Positions 29,039-39,572 of a stretch of 64,000 nucleotides of DNA are shown here, piece by piece; the stretch's first letter is position 1; every line of letters starts with the position of its first letter. Both the position numbers and the translations under genes were made by a program. The stretch comes from Methanimicrococcus blatticola (GTDB lineage: Archaea; Halobacteriota; Methanosarcinia; Methanosarcinales; Methanosarcinaceae), in NCBI RefSeq assembly GCF_004363215.1, contig NZ_SNYS01000011.1, forward strand, positions 1 through 64,000, in the 5' to 3' direction. The notes beneath the pieces are model-generated. The model was not told the DNA's origin. It searched no databases and saw nothing but the letters and a program-made list of their open reading frames with translations.

Positions 29039-30556
29039 TTAATAATCATCATTAAAATCCAAAATTCCGGGCTTCATTGTCTTTAAATCCACAAACGGAA
29101 CCTTTGCCGGATCCGGCATAATATTCACCTTTTTCTGGAAATCTGTTTGCGCCTGCCAAGTGCCTGAATTAATCAAAAGAATATTTTTGTAATTTTGAAC
29201 GCCGATTGTATGAACGTGTCCGCAATGAATGATATCGGGCACCTTGTCAATAATTAAATAATCTCTTTTTTCCGGTGAAATCATAACGCGGCTGCCGTAA
29301 GTCGGCGCAAGATGACGGCGTTTGACCATCTCAACCATTCCTGATGTCGGTTCTTGGTAAGAAACCCCCTTGATTGCGGCCACCATATCGTCCATTGAAC
29401 AGCCGTGGTAAATATGGACGCAAACACCGTCAATCGAAATGACAGCCGGGTTGCCGACAAAAGTGACGTTTTCCGGAAACAGTCTCTGAATCTCTTTTGA
29501 AAATGTAATTTGCGGCTCAGCACGTCGAACAGCGTCGTGGTTGCCGGGCGAAATCACCACATGAATATTTTTCGGGATGCGGTGGAAATATTCCGCCGTC
29601 ACTTCATATTGTCTCATGATTTCGGGAATTTCCAAGTCGAATTCCTGTCCCGGATAAATGCCGATTCCGTCAACAATGTCGCCCGCGACAATAATGTAGC
29701 GTATTTCTGATGCCATTTTTTGAAGTTGCGGGTTTTCGGATTTGCCGTTTAAAAAATCTAAAAACGTCTCCCATTCGTTTTTCATAAATTCTTTGCTGCC
29801 GACATGAACGTCGGAAATGAAAAGCGCATACCCTTCCGATCTTCGGCGGTTGGATGAATAATTGTTCGGAACATCCGGCTGCGTGATTTTGCTTGCCATC
29901 AAAATCGTTCCTTCCGGTGTCAAATTTCCGGTGATGCCGACGATTTCGTCTAACAGCAATTTGTCGGCCTGTTCCACCAAATCCGTATCGCGCTGATTGA
30001 TTAAAACCGGAAACGTTCCGGTCGGATCTTCCAGCGTTAAAATAATGTGTTGATTTCCCGTTGTTGTTTTTTCGGAAATCATTCCGATGATTGTAATGTC
30101 TGAATTTCCTTCGCGGGAAAGCGGTTTGACGTTTTTTCCTTTCGGCAGGCTTTCAATCGGTCGGGCGCTGACACGCGAGCGGATCATTTCGCTGATGCGC
30201 GTATACCGGTCTCTGAAATATTGAACAAACTGATTGTATTCGCCGACGCTGGTTGTTTTTTCAGAAATGTCTTCTAAAACGTCCACCATATTTTCATCAA
30301 ACGAATATTTGTACGGAAGCGCTGCCGTCTCTTTTGATTCTTCTGCCGTTTTTGTTGCTTCCGCTTCTTTTTCCAATGTCTGAACAAGAACTGTTAAGTG
30401 TTCCGTTTCAATCACAAAAACGGATGCGTCAATTTCCGAGAAAATGCGAGGGAGGCAATCTTCTTGAAGGCGGCAGCCGATTAAATAATCAACTGCTTCT
30501 TTATTAATCATGAAGCCTGCTTCTGATGCTTTTTCTAAAATAATTGTCTCATCCAT
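29039..30556 (-). CDS. polB: DNA polymerase D small subunit (DP1), 3'-5' exonuclease
   Basis: A 505-residue small subunit of the archaeal replicative polymerase D. It has an N-terminal helical domain, an OB fold near 150-225 (ITIIGMISEKTTTGNQH, LEDPTGTFPVLINQ) and a calcineurin-like phosphoesterase domain with all metal motifs: ISDVHVGS, VAGDIVDG, SPGNHDAVRR, YHGCSMDD and HCGHVHTIG. The intact motifs imply active proofreading. The large subunit DP2 is not in the window. It is upstream of topA on the same strand. Confidence 0.95.
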   Translation of the reverse strand: MDETIILEKASEAGFMINKEAVDYLIGCRLQEDCLPRIFSEIDASVFVIETEHLTVLVQTLEKEAEATKTAEESKETAALPYKYSFDENMVDVLEDISEKTTSVGEYNQFVQYFRDRYTRISEMIRSRVSARPIESLPKGKNVKPLSREGNSDITIIGMISEKTTTGNQHIILTLEDPTGTFPVLINQRDTDLVEQADKLLLDEIVGITGNLTPEGTILMASKITQPDVPNNYSSNRRRSEGYALFISDVHVGSKEFMKNEWETFLDFLNGKSENPQLQKMASEIRYIIVAGDIVDGIGIYPGQEFDLEIPEIMRQYEVTAEYFHRIPKNIHVVISPGNHDAVRRAEPQITFSKEIQRLFPENVTFVGNPAVISIDGVCVHIYHGCSMDDMVAAIKGVSYQEPTSGMVEMVKRRHLAPTYGSRVMISPEKRDYLIIDKVPDIIHCGHVHTIGVQNYKNILLINSGTWQAQTDFQKKVNIMPDPAKVPFVDLKTMKPGILDFNDDY

Positions 30557-30819
30557 TTTGATCTCTCGGGCGGAAAAAAGATTTCTCTGAAAAAGATTTC
30601 TCTGAAATAAATAGTCTTTCTTTTAACGATTTTAAAAATCTTTAAAGTCAGGAAATAAGTCCGGAAACCAAAATCTCTTATTTCATTAAACGAGGTGCAT
30701 CGGGTTTCCATCTGTAATCTTTATAAGTGAATAGTTCTATTGATATATCTGTAGTAATTTATTTATTATTTCGGTGGTAATAATCTTTATCTTTATTATT
30801 TTTATACACAGGTGAATTT

Positions 30820-31374
30820 ATGTTAGAAAATGAGCAGCTGAAGGGACTTCTGAAAGATATCGGCACAGTTGTCGGTATTGTCCTCGCCTTTTTATTGGTT
30901 TGTTATATTGCTTTTGGATTGTGGACGCCGATGTACGTTGTTTCTTCAACAAGCATGGAACCAAATATGAATGTCGGTGACATCGTTTTTGTCAGAAGCA
31001 TTGACCGCGGTGAAGTTATTACACAGCAGGATGCTTTAAGTATGTCTTCTAAAGTTTACATGAAATTCGGAAATCCCGGCGATGTGATTCTGTTTCGCCC
31101 TTACGGTAACGAAAGTTATATGCTTGTAATTCACCGTGCCATGTATTATGTTGAAGCAGGCGAAGAAATGTGGCCGGGCGGACCGATTGCGCCACATGCG
31201 GGATACATTACACAAGGCGATAACGAGCAAACCAATCCGATTTTGGACCAGCAAACGACAATCAGTTATCAGACTCCTGTTAAAGAAGAATGGATTGTCG
31301 GAACTTCAAGGTTCAAGATTCCGTTCATTGGAAAGATCAGGCTCTTGTTTTTCCCCAATCGTTTACCGTTTTAA
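30820..31374 (+). CDS. sec11: Signal peptidase I, archaeal/ER type
   Basis: A 184-residue S26B signal peptidase that removes Sec signal peptides at the outer face of the membrane. There is one N-terminal membrane span (VVGIVLAFLLVCYIAFGLW). The catalytic Ser is in SSTSMEPNM, the general-base His is in VIHRAMYY (His replaces Lys, as in archaea), and the Asp is in ITQGDNEQTNP. It likely processes the S-layer and surface proteins seen in this window. A TATA-like TTTATAAG lies near 30719, about 100 bases upstream. Confidence 0.92.
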   Translation: MLENEQLKGLLKDIGTVVGIVLAFLLVCYIAFGLWTPMYVVSSTSMEPNMNVGDIVFVRSIDRGEVITQQDALSMSSKVYMKFGNPGDVILFRPYGNESYMLVIHRAMYYVEAGEEMWPGGPIAPHAGYITQGDNEQTNPILDQQTTISYQTPVKEEWIVGTSRFKIPFIGKIRLLFFPNRLPF

Positions 31375-31550
31375 TGTAAAGTGAATTTCAATTCCTTTAC
31401 ATTCATTTTCTTTTAATTTTGTTCTTCATTTTTTGATTTTATTCATTTTGATTTTTTTATTTCTCTTTGTTTTTTCATTTTTTATATTTTGAAATAGTTT
31501 CATTCCGCTCAGGCAGTCTTTAAATTATATGACGGTTCTTATTTTCAAAA

Positions 31551-34025
31551 TTGATTTTTGAGGCAGAAGTATTGGCGGCAAAGAAATCTAAAGGTGTTCC
31601 GGCTTGGGACAAAGAGAATGACCCGGCAAAAACGGAAGATATTCGAATCCCGATAGAGAATCTGCCGGTTTCGGACCGCGTGAAATCTTTTTACACAAAT
31701 TCCGGAATATCGGAGCTTTATCCGCCTCAATCCAAAGCCGTTTCCGCCGGACTTTTAGAAGGCAAAAACGTGCTTATTTCTATTCCGACGGCTTCGGGGA
31801 AAACGCTTCTTGCCGAATTGGCGATGCTTCAGAGTTTGGAGCAAAACGGAAAATGTCTTTATGTTGTTCCGCTTCGGGCGCTGGCTTCTGAAAAATTCCG
31901 CCGTTTTTCCGAATTCAAAGAACTCGGTTTCCGATCCGGTATTTCAACAGGGGATCTGGATGAGCGGGATGAAAATATCGGGACGAACGACATCATTGTC
32001 GCAACATCCGAAAAAGTTGATTCTTTGATTCGCAATGAAACGCATTGGCTTTCTCAAATTTCCGTTGTCGTTTTGGACGAAGTTCATTTGCTTGATTCCA
32101 AAGATCGCGGGCCGACGCTTGAAATCGTGATTACGAAATTGAGAAAATTAAATCCGAAAATTCAAATTATCGCGCTTTCGGCAACGATTCAAAATTCAAA
32201 AGAGGTTGCCGACTGGATGAACGCCGAGTGCGTTGTCAGTGATTGGCGCCCGACGAAATTGTATGAAGGCGTTTACTTCGACGGCGTTTTTGAAGGGGAA
32301 GTGCTTCATACAAAAGACAAAGTTGTTAAGGAAATCGAACTTGTCGGCAAAGGAAAAGAAGCCGGCATATCACTCGCCGCGGATACGATTCGTGACGGCG
32401 GGCAATGTTTGGTTTTTACGAACAGCCGAAAAAACGCGGCGGGATTCGCTAAAAAAGCGGGACCTGTTATCCAATCTTATTTAACGGCTGCCGAGCAGGA
32501 AGAGCTCTCGATGCTGGCCGCTGAAATCACCGATCGCAGCGACACGGATGCCGCCAAAACGCTGGCTTTTTGCATTCGAATGGGCGTTGCTTTTCACCAC
32601 GCGGGTCTTTCTTCCGACCAGCGCGAGCTGGTCGAACGCTCGTTTTCAGCCGGCAAAATCAAACTGATCGCATCTACGCCGACGCTGGCAGCCGGCTTGA
32701 ATTTGCCGGCAAGACGCGTTATTATCGCCGCTTGGAGACGCTATGATTCCAATGAAGGCATGCAGATGATTCCTGTCATGGAATACAAACAGATGGCAGG
32801 ACGCGCCGGGCGGCCGCACTTGGACCCGTTCGGGGAGTCTGTTCTCATCGCAGCAAAAGAAGAAGATATTGACAGGCTCAAAGAAATGTATATTGAAGCC
32901 GACCCCGAATCGGTTGAGTCTAAACTCGGCGCGGAAAACGCGCTTAGAACACACATTCTCTCGACCGTTTCAAACGGATTTGCGTACACGCGCAATCAGC
33001 TTTTGGATTTCTTCAAAGGAACTTTTTTTGCTTATCAGCGGGGTCTTCTCAGCACGATTGCTTTGAAAACAATTATTGATACATGTTTGGATTTTTTAAT
33101 TGACGCGAATATGTGCCATGAAGACAAAGGCAAATCCGATGCGATTGAAGAAAAAACAAGTCCGTTCGTGACGGCGGATAAAATCAATTCGACAAAGGAA
33201 GCCGACGATTGTCCGCTGATTCCGACCAAACTCGGCTCTCTCGTTTCAAAACTTTATTTGGATCCTCTTTCCGCTTCCGTTATTTTGGATCAGATCCAAA
33301 AAGCGGAAAAAAACGGCATGACTCTAACGGAAATCAGTCTGCTTCATCTTATTTGCATGACAACGGATATGAAGCTCTTGTACATGAAAACCGGCGATTA
33401 TCAATGGGTGACCGAATTTGCGACAGACAATTGCGAGCATATCATTTCCATGCCGCCGACAACGAAACCCGCCGATTTTGAATGGTTTTTGGGCGAGCTT
33501 AAAACTTCTGTTCTTCTTTACCGCTGGATTTCGGAAATTCCCGAAAATGAAATTTCAAAAGAGTTTGATGTCGGCGAAGGCGATATTCGCCAATTCTCCG
33601 AAACCGCGGCATGGATTGCCAATGCCGGTGCCCGTCTTCTTAAAATGAACGGATCTCCTTATGCCGGATTGTTTTCCGATTTGGAAATCCGTCTTCAATA
33701 CGGCGCGTCCATTCAACTTCTGCCGCTTCTTAAAATCCGCGGTATCGGTCGCGTCAGAGCGCGCCGTCTTTACAATGCCGGATTCAGATCCAAAGAAGCA
33801 TTTCAGCCGGCTGATTTCTCAACCGTCGTTGATTTAATCGGCCCGAAAATCGCCGTTCAATTGTTCAATGAAATCGGAATTGATACAAGCGGTTACGCTG
33901 TTCCCGAAAAAAAGAAAGCGGCTCGGCGAACAAAAGAAGAAAATGAAACGAATATTGTCAGGGAAATCGACTCGGAAAAAACGGTGTCCGGCAAAATTCA
34001 AAAACGATTTGACGATTTTATGTAA
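31551..34025 (+). CDS. hel308: ATP-dependent DNA helicase Hel308
   Basis: Superfamily 2 helicase for repair of stalled forks, 824 residues from TTG 31551. Motifs: Q motif region SGISELYPPQ, Walker A PTASGKTLLAE, DEVH (DEVHLLD), SATIQN, VFTNSRKNA, HHAGLSSDQR, TPTLAAGLNLPARRV and QMAGRAGRPHLDPFG. The C-terminal HhH region is KIRGIGRVRARRLYNAG. Known Hel308 proteins start close to the SDRVKSFY segment; here about 35 residues precede it and no in-frame ATG is available. The true start is therefore TTG 31551, TTG 31572 or another non-ATG codon. Confidence 0.9.
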   Translation: MIFEAEVLAAKKSKGVPAWDKENDPAKTEDIRIPIENLPVSDRVKSFYTNSGISELYPPQSKAVSAGLLEGKNVLISIPTASGKTLLAELAMLQSLEQNGKCLYVVPLRALASEKFRRFSEFKELGFRSGISTGDLDERDENIGTNDIIVATSEKVDSLIRNETHWLSQISVVVLDEVHLLDSKDRGPTLEIVITKLRKLNPKIQIIALSATIQNSKEVADWMNAECVVSDWRPTKLYEGVYFDGVFEGEVLHTKDKVVKEIELVGKGKEAGISLAADTIRDGGQCLVFTNSRKNAAGFAKKAGPVIQSYLTAAEQEELSMLAAEITDRSDTDAAKTLAFCIRMGVAFHHAGLSSDQRELVERSFSAGKIKLIASTPTLAAGLNLPARRVIIAAWRRYDSNEGMQMIPVMEYKQMAGRAGRPHLDPFGESVLIAAKEEDIDRLKEMYIEADPESVESKLGAENALRTHILSTVSNGFAYTRNQLLDFFKGTFFAYQRGLLSTIALKTIIDTCLDFLIDANMCHEDKGKSDAIEEKTSPFVTADKINSTKEADDCPLIPTKLGSLVSKLYLDPLSASVILDQIQKAEKNGMTLTEISLLHLICMTTDMKLLYMKTGDYQWVTEFATDNCEHIISMPPTTKPADFEWFLGELKTSVLLYRWISEIPENEISKEFDVGEGDIRQFSETAAWIANAGARLLKMNGSPYAGLFSDLEIRLQYGASIQLLPLLKIRGIGRVRARRLYNAGFRSKEAFQPADFSTVVDLIGPKIAVQLFNEIGIDTSGYAVPEKKKAARRTKEENETNIVREIDSEKTVSGKIQKRFDDFM

Positions 34026-34075
34026 TAAAAAATATTTTTTTAAAAAAGCTAAAAAAAGTGAGAACAATTCTGTTC

Positions 34076-34774
34076 TCATTTTCGGATTACTTCAACCGTT
34101 CCATCAGCTTTTCCGATGACGACTTCATCGACATTCATGAAAATGCCGTGTTCGACGACGCCGGGAATTTGTGAGAGTTTCGCAGCCATTTCCAGCGGAT
34201 TTTTAATTTCGCCGAAAGTGCAGTCAATAATGAAATTGCCGTTGTCGGTAATCACAGGACCGTCTTTTTTAGCGGCTGCGCGAAGAACGGGGTCACCGCC
34301 GATTTCTTTGAGTGATTTCATGACCAATTCTTTGCCGAACGGCATGACTTCAATCGGTACAAAAATGGAAAGGGTTTTTGCTTTTTTAGCGGGGTCGGAC
34401 ACAACGACAAAACGGTCGGCAGACATGGAAACGATTTTTTCGCGCGTATGCGCTGCGCCGCCGCCTTTGATGGCGTAAAGATTTTCATCAAACTGGTCGG
34501 TGCCGTCAATTGCAATCGTTAATTTCGGTGTTTGCGCGAGTGTTGTTAACGGAACGCCGGCTTCGATGGCGATGGCTTCGGATTGGTAAGAAGTCACAAC
34601 GCCGACAATGTCTAAATTTTCTTCACGGACGCGGCGGCCGAGTTCTCTGATCGTGTATGCGACGGTGGAGCCGGTTCCGAGACCGACGGCATCGCCTGAT
34701 TTGACAAGAGACGCGGCGTAAATGCCGGCCGCCTTCTTTTCAGGCGACTCTGCTGCTTGGTTTCTGTCTGCCAT
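34076..34774 (-). CDS. rpiA: Ribose-5-phosphate isomerase A
   Basis: Interconverts ribose 5-phosphate and ribulose 5-phosphate. The 232-residue protein has [22 protein letters not shown], the catalytic region [26 protein letters not shown], and [11 protein letters not shown] near the end. It starts 9 bases after the aspS stop and is probably translated from the same mRNA. The Glu-Lys-rich N terminus is slightly extended compared with bacterial RpiA. Confidence 0.95.
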   Translation of the reverse strand: MADRNQAAESPEKKAAGIYAASLVKSGDAVGLGTGSTVAYTIRELGRRVREENLDIVGVVTSYQSEAIAIEAGVPLTTLAQTPKLTIAIDGTDQFDENLYAIKGGGAAHTREKIVSMSADRFVVVSDPAKKAKTLSIFVPIEVMPFGKELVMKSLKEIGGDPVLRAAAKKDGPVITDNGNFIIDCTFGEIKNPLEMAAKLSQIPGVVEHGIFMNVDEVVIGKADGTVEVIRK

Positions 34775-34783
34775 TGTTTTCCC

Positions 34784-36124
34784 TCAGGGTGAAAGTCTTT
34801 TTCTGTCTCTCGGGAACAAAACAGCTTCGCGGATGTTGTCAAGTTCCAGCATTGTCATAATCAAACGCTCTGCGCCGACACCGAATCCTGCGTGCGGCGG
34901 CATGCCGAATCTGAACGGTTTTAAGTAGAAGTCAAAGCCGTCCGGGTTCAAACCTTTTGCCTCGATGCGCTCGACAAGCAAATCGTACTGGTGAATGCGC
35001 TGTGCGCCGGAGGAGAGTTCCATCATGCGGTGCATCATGTCAAAGCTTTTTGAGATTTCAGGGCGGTCTTCGTAAGGCATGGCGTAGAACGGCTTTGTTT
35101 CCGTCGGCCAGTCGATGATAAAGTAGTGTGATTCGCCGGTTTTGTTGAACACGTATTCACCGAAAAGGTGTTCGGCTTGGGTTCCGATGTCATCGCCGAA
35201 TTGCATTTTATCTTCAATTTCGGGGATTTCATTGTTGATGATGTCTAAAACCTGCTCATATGTGTATTTGTTAAACGGCAGTTTCGGAATCTGAAGTTCT
35301 TTTTCAAGAACTGCAAGGCTCTTTTGGCATTTTTCAACCACTTGTTCGTAAATGTAAACAATCATGTTTTCCAAAAGTTCCATGACATCTTCGTGGTCGG
35401 CAAAGCTCATTTCAATGTCGATTGAAGTGGCTTCGTTCAAGTGTTTTCTGGTGTCGTGTTCTTCCGCTCTGAAAATCGGGCCGATTTCATAAACGCGGTC
35501 AAGTCCTGCAGACATAAGCATTTGTTTAAAGAGCTGCGGGCTTTGGTTTAAGAAAGCTTCGCGGTCAAAATAGCTGATCGGGAACAAATCTGTTCCGCCT
35601 TCTGTTGCCGCGGCCACAATTTTGGAAGTTGTGGTTTCGACGAATTTGTTTTCTCTGAAGAAGTCGCGGATTGCAGCCTGAACGGTGTCGCGGATGACGA
35701 AAACTGCGGTCTGCTCTTCGCGTCTGAGGTCCATAAAGCGATTGTCAAGGCGCGTGTCGAGTTCGGCGTCCACTTTGCCGGTCGTGTCCATCGGAAGCGG
35801 AGATTCCGCAACAGTCACAACTGTAATGGATTCGGGCATTAATTCGTAGCCGTTGGGTGCTTTTGGCTCAGCTTTGATGGTTCCCGTTACAGTAATAACG
35901 GATTCACGGCTCATTCTTTTAACGGTTTCCAAAAGTTCGGGATCGACTTTTTTCTTTAAAATCGTTACTTGCGCGCGTCCCGTTCTGTCGCGGAGAACCA
36001 AAAAGGTGATGCCGCCGAGGTCACGGATTTCGTGAGCCCAGCCGGAAAGCGTAACGGTTTGACCGTTGTCCGCTTCAGGGTTAATTTCCCCCGTAAAGTG
36101 TGTTCTGAGTGCTTTTAATGACAT
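34784..36124 (-). CDS. aspS: Aspartyl-tRNA(Asp/Asn) synthetase
   Basis: Class IIb synthetase, 446 residues. It has an N-terminal OB-fold anticodon-binding domain ([23 protein letters not shown]), motif 2 [21 protein letters not shown] (only partly quoted in family descriptions) and motif 3 [11 protein letters not shown]. Archaeal-type AspRS of this kind often charges both tRNA-Asp and tRNA-Asn; which applies here cannot be read from the window. I use ATG 36124 (MSLKALR) because the family begins there and GTGATC sits 3 bases upstream. It is the first gene of the aspS-rpiA pair. Confidence 0.93.
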   Translation of the reverse strand: MSLKALRTHFTGEINPEADNGQTVTLSGWAHEIRDLGGITFLVLRDRTGRAQVTILKKKVDPELLETVKRMSRESVITVTGTIKAEPKAPNGYELMPESITVVTVAESPLPMDTTGKVDAELDTRLDNRFMDLRREEQTAVFVIRDTVQAAIRDFFRENKFVETTTSKIVAAATEGGTDLFPISYFDREAFLNQSPQLFKQMLMSAGLDRVYEIGPIFRAEEHDTRKHLNEATSIDIEMSFADHEDVMELLENMIVYIYEQVVEKCQKSLAVLEKELQIPKLPFNKYTYEQVLDIINNEIPEIEDKMQFGDDIGTQAEHLFGEYVFNKTGESHYFIIDWPTETKPFYAMPYEDRPEISKSFDMMHRMMELSSGAQRIHQYDLLVERIEAKGLNPDGFDFYLKPFRFGMPPHAGFGVGAERLIMTMLELDNIREAVLFPRDRKRLSP

Positions 36125-36263
36125 AATGATCACTTAAATTGTAAAAAGTAAAAATTGCGTATTTCGGTTGAGAAATAATCCATATCGTATTTTAATTTAA
36201 GCAAAAATTTAAATGGAATAAAAAGGGTGAATATTTTACATTGATAAATAAAAGGCGATATTT

Positions 36264-36398
36264 ATGGATTTACACCAAATCGAAGAATCGGCAGAACATG
36301 CATTTGACCATGCGCTTCATATTGTTAAAATGAAAAATGTTCTTTTACTCTTCGTCGTTTTATGTTTGGCTTATCTTTATTTGTTTGTCATCGACTGA
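36264..36398 (+). CDS. Small single-span membrane protein, 44 residues
   Basis: A short open frame with a plausible Shine-Dalgarno (AAAGGCGAT, ending 3 bases before ATG 36264). The protein has an amphipathic, His-rich first half (HQIEESAEHAFDHALHIV), a single hydrophobic span (VLLLFVVLCLAYLYLFV) and ends ID. The stop at 36398 is followed by an inverted repeat (GCCGTTT/AACGGT) and T runs resembling a terminator. I know no family for it. Complete translation signals and a membrane-like profile support a real gene; conservation is untested. Confidence 0.5.
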   Translation: MDLHQIEESAEHAFDHALHIVKMKNVLLLFVVLCLAYLYLFVID

Positions 36399-36628
36399 AA
36401 AAATCATATTTTTTGCCGTTTATTAAAACGGTGGGCTTTTTTATCAGCCTCAATAAATCATAATAAAAAATATGCGGCTGACACTGCTGTACTCCGTGAG
36501 TCACATTATGCTGATCTGACGCCCGCGCGCGAGCCACCACACTTATTTACATCATTGCTGCATAATTATTTCGGATTATGGCACATTGAAATAAATCATA
36601 TGAAACAGATGATGTGAGAGGGTACAAC

Positions 36629-37063
36629 TTGAATAAAACAGACATTGGTTCAAATCTTTTTAAAACAGGATTTAATTGTGCGCAGGCAGTATTTTCGACA
36701 TTCAGTGCCGATTATGGATTGGATCAAAATACCGCTTTGAGAATCGCCGGCGGTCTGGGAAGCGGTGTTCGGACCGCGGATGTATGCGGAGCCGTCTCGG
36801 GTGCTGTTTTGGTCATCGGACTGCGATGCGGGAGTGATCTCGATTCAGATTCATCTGCAAAAGAGCTGTGTGACAAAGAAACCGAAGAATTTTTACGACG
36901 GTTTCGAGAAACGAACGGGTCTGTTGTATGCCGCGAGTTGCTCGGCTGCAACATTTTCACTCAGGAAGGCCTGAGCCAAGCGACCACGGAAAATTTGTTT
37001 ACCGTAAAATGCACGGGTTTCGTAGTCAGCGCCATCACAATCCTTGAAGAGATGGGATATTGA
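36629..37063 (+). CDS. C_GCAxxG_C_C family redox-type protein
   Basis: A 144-residue protein of the C_GCAxxG_C_C family (putative redox-active protein). The family Cys pattern is present: FNCAQAVF near the start, ADVCGAVSGAV with the GCAxxG-like block (here CGAVSG), CDKETEEF, VCRELLGCN and VKCTGFV. The functional role is unknown; the Cys may hold a cluster or heme-like group. The likely start is TTG 36629, since GAGAGG lies just upstream; an in-frame GTG at 36614 is the alternative. It is a lone gene. Confidence 0.8.
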   Translation: MNKTDIGSNLFKTGFNCAQAVFSTFSADYGLDQNTALRIAGGLGSGVRTADVCGAVSGAVLVIGLRCGSDLDSDSSAKELCDKETEEFLRRFRETNGSVVCRELLGCNIFTQEGLSQATTENLFTVKCTGFVVSAITILEEMGY

Positions 37064-37124
37064 TTACTAGATTTAAAGCTCATTGCCGTTTTTCGAAAAA
37101 TGTCAAAAAATAGTTTTTATAAAT

Positions 37125-38075
37125 TTATTCAATTGCTTTCTTTTCCAACATTTTACACGCTTGACAAACATCATCGTTGCACGGCTCGCCGCAAATTTGA
37201 CAGTTTTTCATCACGGAAACATCCAACGCCTGGGAAATGAGCGGCACCATTGTATCATAACCGCGTACAAGAGAATATTTTGTGCCGGGGTGGTTCACTT
37301 CAAAATTATTCAAAAGTCTGCGAACCTCTTTTCGGAGCGCGCCGAATGAGTGCGGGCAAGCTGTTAATTCCATCGGAAGATCATTCAAATAAGCGTAAAG
37401 GGCGATTTCTTTTTCCGGAATTTTTCGAAGCGGTTTGACGCGAATGATGAAACCGTCCAGTTCGTTGGCGGCGGAAAAGCGTACCATTCGTTCGACGTCG
37501 CCGCGGAAGTGGTTGAGCATGATTGTCTGCGCTTCATCGTCTAAATTATGTCCGATGACGAGTTTGGTCGCGCCGATTTCGCGGGCGACTTTGTTGAGGA
37601 TTTTTTTTCGGAGAACGCCGCAGTAACTGCACGGTCCGACTTCTTTTTTATCATCGCTGTAACGGTTTTCAACCATTTTCTTTTCAACGACAAGCTCGTC
37701 CATGGTTTTGCCGTATTCGTCTTTGAAAGATCTGACAATATGTTCAATGCCGAGGCGTTCTGTCATCTCACGCGTCCGCTCTATTGAATAATTGCGGTAG
37801 CCGTCGATGCCTTCATCAATTGTAATCGCGACAATTCGAATATCGGGTCGGTTGCCGAAGATTTTATGCATCAGCAAAAGAGAGACGGAACTGTCTTTTC
37901 CGCCGGAAAATCCGACGGCGATGACATCATTCTTTTTTACCGGATAACGCTGGCGCATGGTCAGCTTCGCTTTGCGCTCCACGTCTTCAAAAAAGTGTTT
38001 TTTGCATAAATGAAGGCCGGAATACGGCTGGTAAATGATTGCAGGCGTGCTGCATTTTCGGCATTTTGTCGTCAT
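37125..38075 (-). CDS. ncsA: tRNA 2-thiolation enzyme, TtuA/NcsA-like
   Basis: A 316-residue PP-loop ATPase of the TIGR00269/CTU1 group, which thiolates uridine in tRNA (wobble or position 54). An N-terminal zinc-binding segment (CRKC, then CKKHF) comes first. The PP loop is VGFSGGKDSSVS. The active-site region includes GPCSYCGVLRKK and IGHNLDDEAQTIMLNHFRGD. A C-terminal zinc ribbon has CQICGEPC and CQAC. AGGTTGA precedes ATG 38075. Which uridine it modifies cannot be decided here. Confidence 0.92.
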   Translation of the reverse strand: MTTKCRKCSTPAIIYQPYSGLHLCKKHFFEDVERKAKLTMRQRYPVKKNDVIAVGFSGGKDSSVSLLLMHKIFGNRPDIRIVAITIDEGIDGYRNYSIERTREMTERLGIEHIVRSFKDEYGKTMDELVVEKKMVENRYSDDKKEVGPCSYCGVLRKKILNKVAREIGATKLVIGHNLDDEAQTIMLNHFRGDVERMVRFSAANELDGFIIRVKPLRKIPEKEIALYAYLNDLPMELTACPHSFGALRKEVRRLLNNFEVNHPGTKYSLVRGYDTMVPLISQALDVSVMKNCQICGEPCNDDVCQACKMLEKKAIE

Positions 38076-38186
38076 AAGTCAACCTGATAAATGAAACTGA
38101 ATTGAAAAACGATACCTTTCTCATTTAAACTTTATGTTTTCAAAAATTTCGGCATCTTGATATCCTTTTCAAAATATCCGGGGTGT

Positions 38187-39572
38187 ATGATTACCGCCGC
38201 TGTTTCATTGCCGTTTGAAATTTTATTTGAAAACTTCGTTTGCGGCTTTATTTTTTGCGTCGTTTGCGGCTGGATTTTCGGATTATTGACCGGCATGATT
38301 CCGGGAATTCATGTCAATAACATCGCTGTTATTTTGGCAAGCGCAGCCGCATTTTTGTACGGCTTCGGATTGTCTCCCGTTCTCTTGTCCGCTGTTATTC
38401 TTTCCTGCGCGGTTTCTCATACCTTTCATAATATTATTCCGGCTATTTTTCTCGGCGCGCCCGGCGAAGAAACAGTTTTTGCCGTTTTGCCCGGACACAA
38501 ACTGCTGATTGCCGGCGAAGGCTTGCCGGCTGTTCGTTTATCCGCTCTCGGAAGCGCGGCCGCAGTCATCTTTTCATTTTTGATGATTCTTCCGACCGCT
38601 TTCTTTTTATCTCGTTTCTATCCGTTGCTGGAAACAAAAATGGGATTCATCCTGCTTGCGTTGTCTCTAATTGTTTTGCTTTCCGAAAAGAAAATCTCTA
38701 AAATTATTTCGGCGACAATTGTTTTTTTGACAGCCGGCGTTTTAGGGGTGATCGCATTTGAAATGGACGGCAGTTTGACTCCTGTTCTGCTTTCATCTTC
38801 CGCTTCTGTTCTAATGCCGCTTCTTGGAGGACTCTTCGGTGTTCCGCAACTGATTATCAGTTTGTTTTCCAAATCCGAAATATATGATGTTCATGAAACC
38901 GGATTGAATTTTTCAAACAAACTTTTTTTAAAAAATGCGGTTCTCGGGACGGCTGCCGGTGCATTTGTTTCATGGATTCCCGGTGTTTCTTCATCGGTTG
39001 CCGCAATTTTAGCGGGATTTTTTAAAAAGAATGATTTTGATGAAACAGGCGGCGACTTTCATGAATCTCCGGATTCTCTCAACGTGGAGATTTCTCACTC
39101 AAAAGAGTATATTGTTATTGTTTCTGCAATCAATACGGCAAACGCGGTTTTCGGGCTTTTAGCGTTTTTTATTATCGGCAAATCCAGAAACGGCGCAGTT
39201 GTTTCAATTCGGGATATTTTGTCGGCGGCCGGGTTCCCGCTTTCAAACGGTTTTTCCGGTGAAATGCTTGAATTGTTTATTTTGTTTTATGCCGTTATTA
39301 TGATCAGCGCTTTCTTTTCTTATTTCTCAACAATTTATGTCGGAAAAATTATTCCTGAAATATTTCAAAAAATCGATTACCGGAAAATATCGGCTTTTGT
39401 TCTTTTGCTGCTGACGCTTTTAATCTTTTTAATGAGCGGATCTTATGGTCTTATTTTGTTTGCCGTTTCCGTTTTCATCGGATTTTTGCCGGTTGTTCTT
39501 CATGTCCGAAAATCAAATTTAATGGGAGTCATCCTCTTTCCCGTTATGCTTTATTTCCTGGGATTAAGGTGA
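38187..39572 (+). CDS. TctA/DUF112-family membrane transporter
   Basis: A 461-residue polytopic membrane protein of the TctA (tripartite tricarboxylate transporter large permease) family, archaeal branch. The diagnostic LLTGMIPGIHVNN is near the start, and an internal repeat, FLGAPGEETVFAVLPGHKLL and a second SWIPGVSSSVAAIL, follows. No binding-protein or small-permease partner is adjacent, so it may work alone on an unknown substrate. ATG 38187 has GGGGTG very close upstream; TTG 38157 is an alternative that adds ten residues. Confidence 0.85.
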   Translation: MITAAVSLPFEILFENFVCGFIFCVVCGWIFGLLTGMIPGIHVNNIAVILASAAAFLYGFGLSPVLLSAVILSCAVSHTFHNIIPAIFLGAPGEETVFAVLPGHKLLIAGEGLPAVRLSALGSAAAVIFSFLMILPTAFFLSRFYPLLETKMGFILLALSLIVLLSEKKISKIISATIVFLTAGVLGVIAFEMDGSLTPVLLSSSASVLMPLLGGLFGVPQLIISLFSKSEIYDVHETGLNFSNKLFLKNAVLGTAAGAFVSWIPGVSSSVAAILAGFFKKNDFDETGGDFHESPDSLNVEISHSKEYIVIVSAINTANAVFGLLAFFIIGKSRNGAVVSIRDILSAAGFPLSNGFSGEMLELFILFYAVIMISAFFSYFSTIYVGKIIPEIFQKIDYRKISAFVLLLLTLLIFLMSGSYGLILFAVSVFIGFLPVVLHVRKSNLMGVILFPVMLYFLGLR

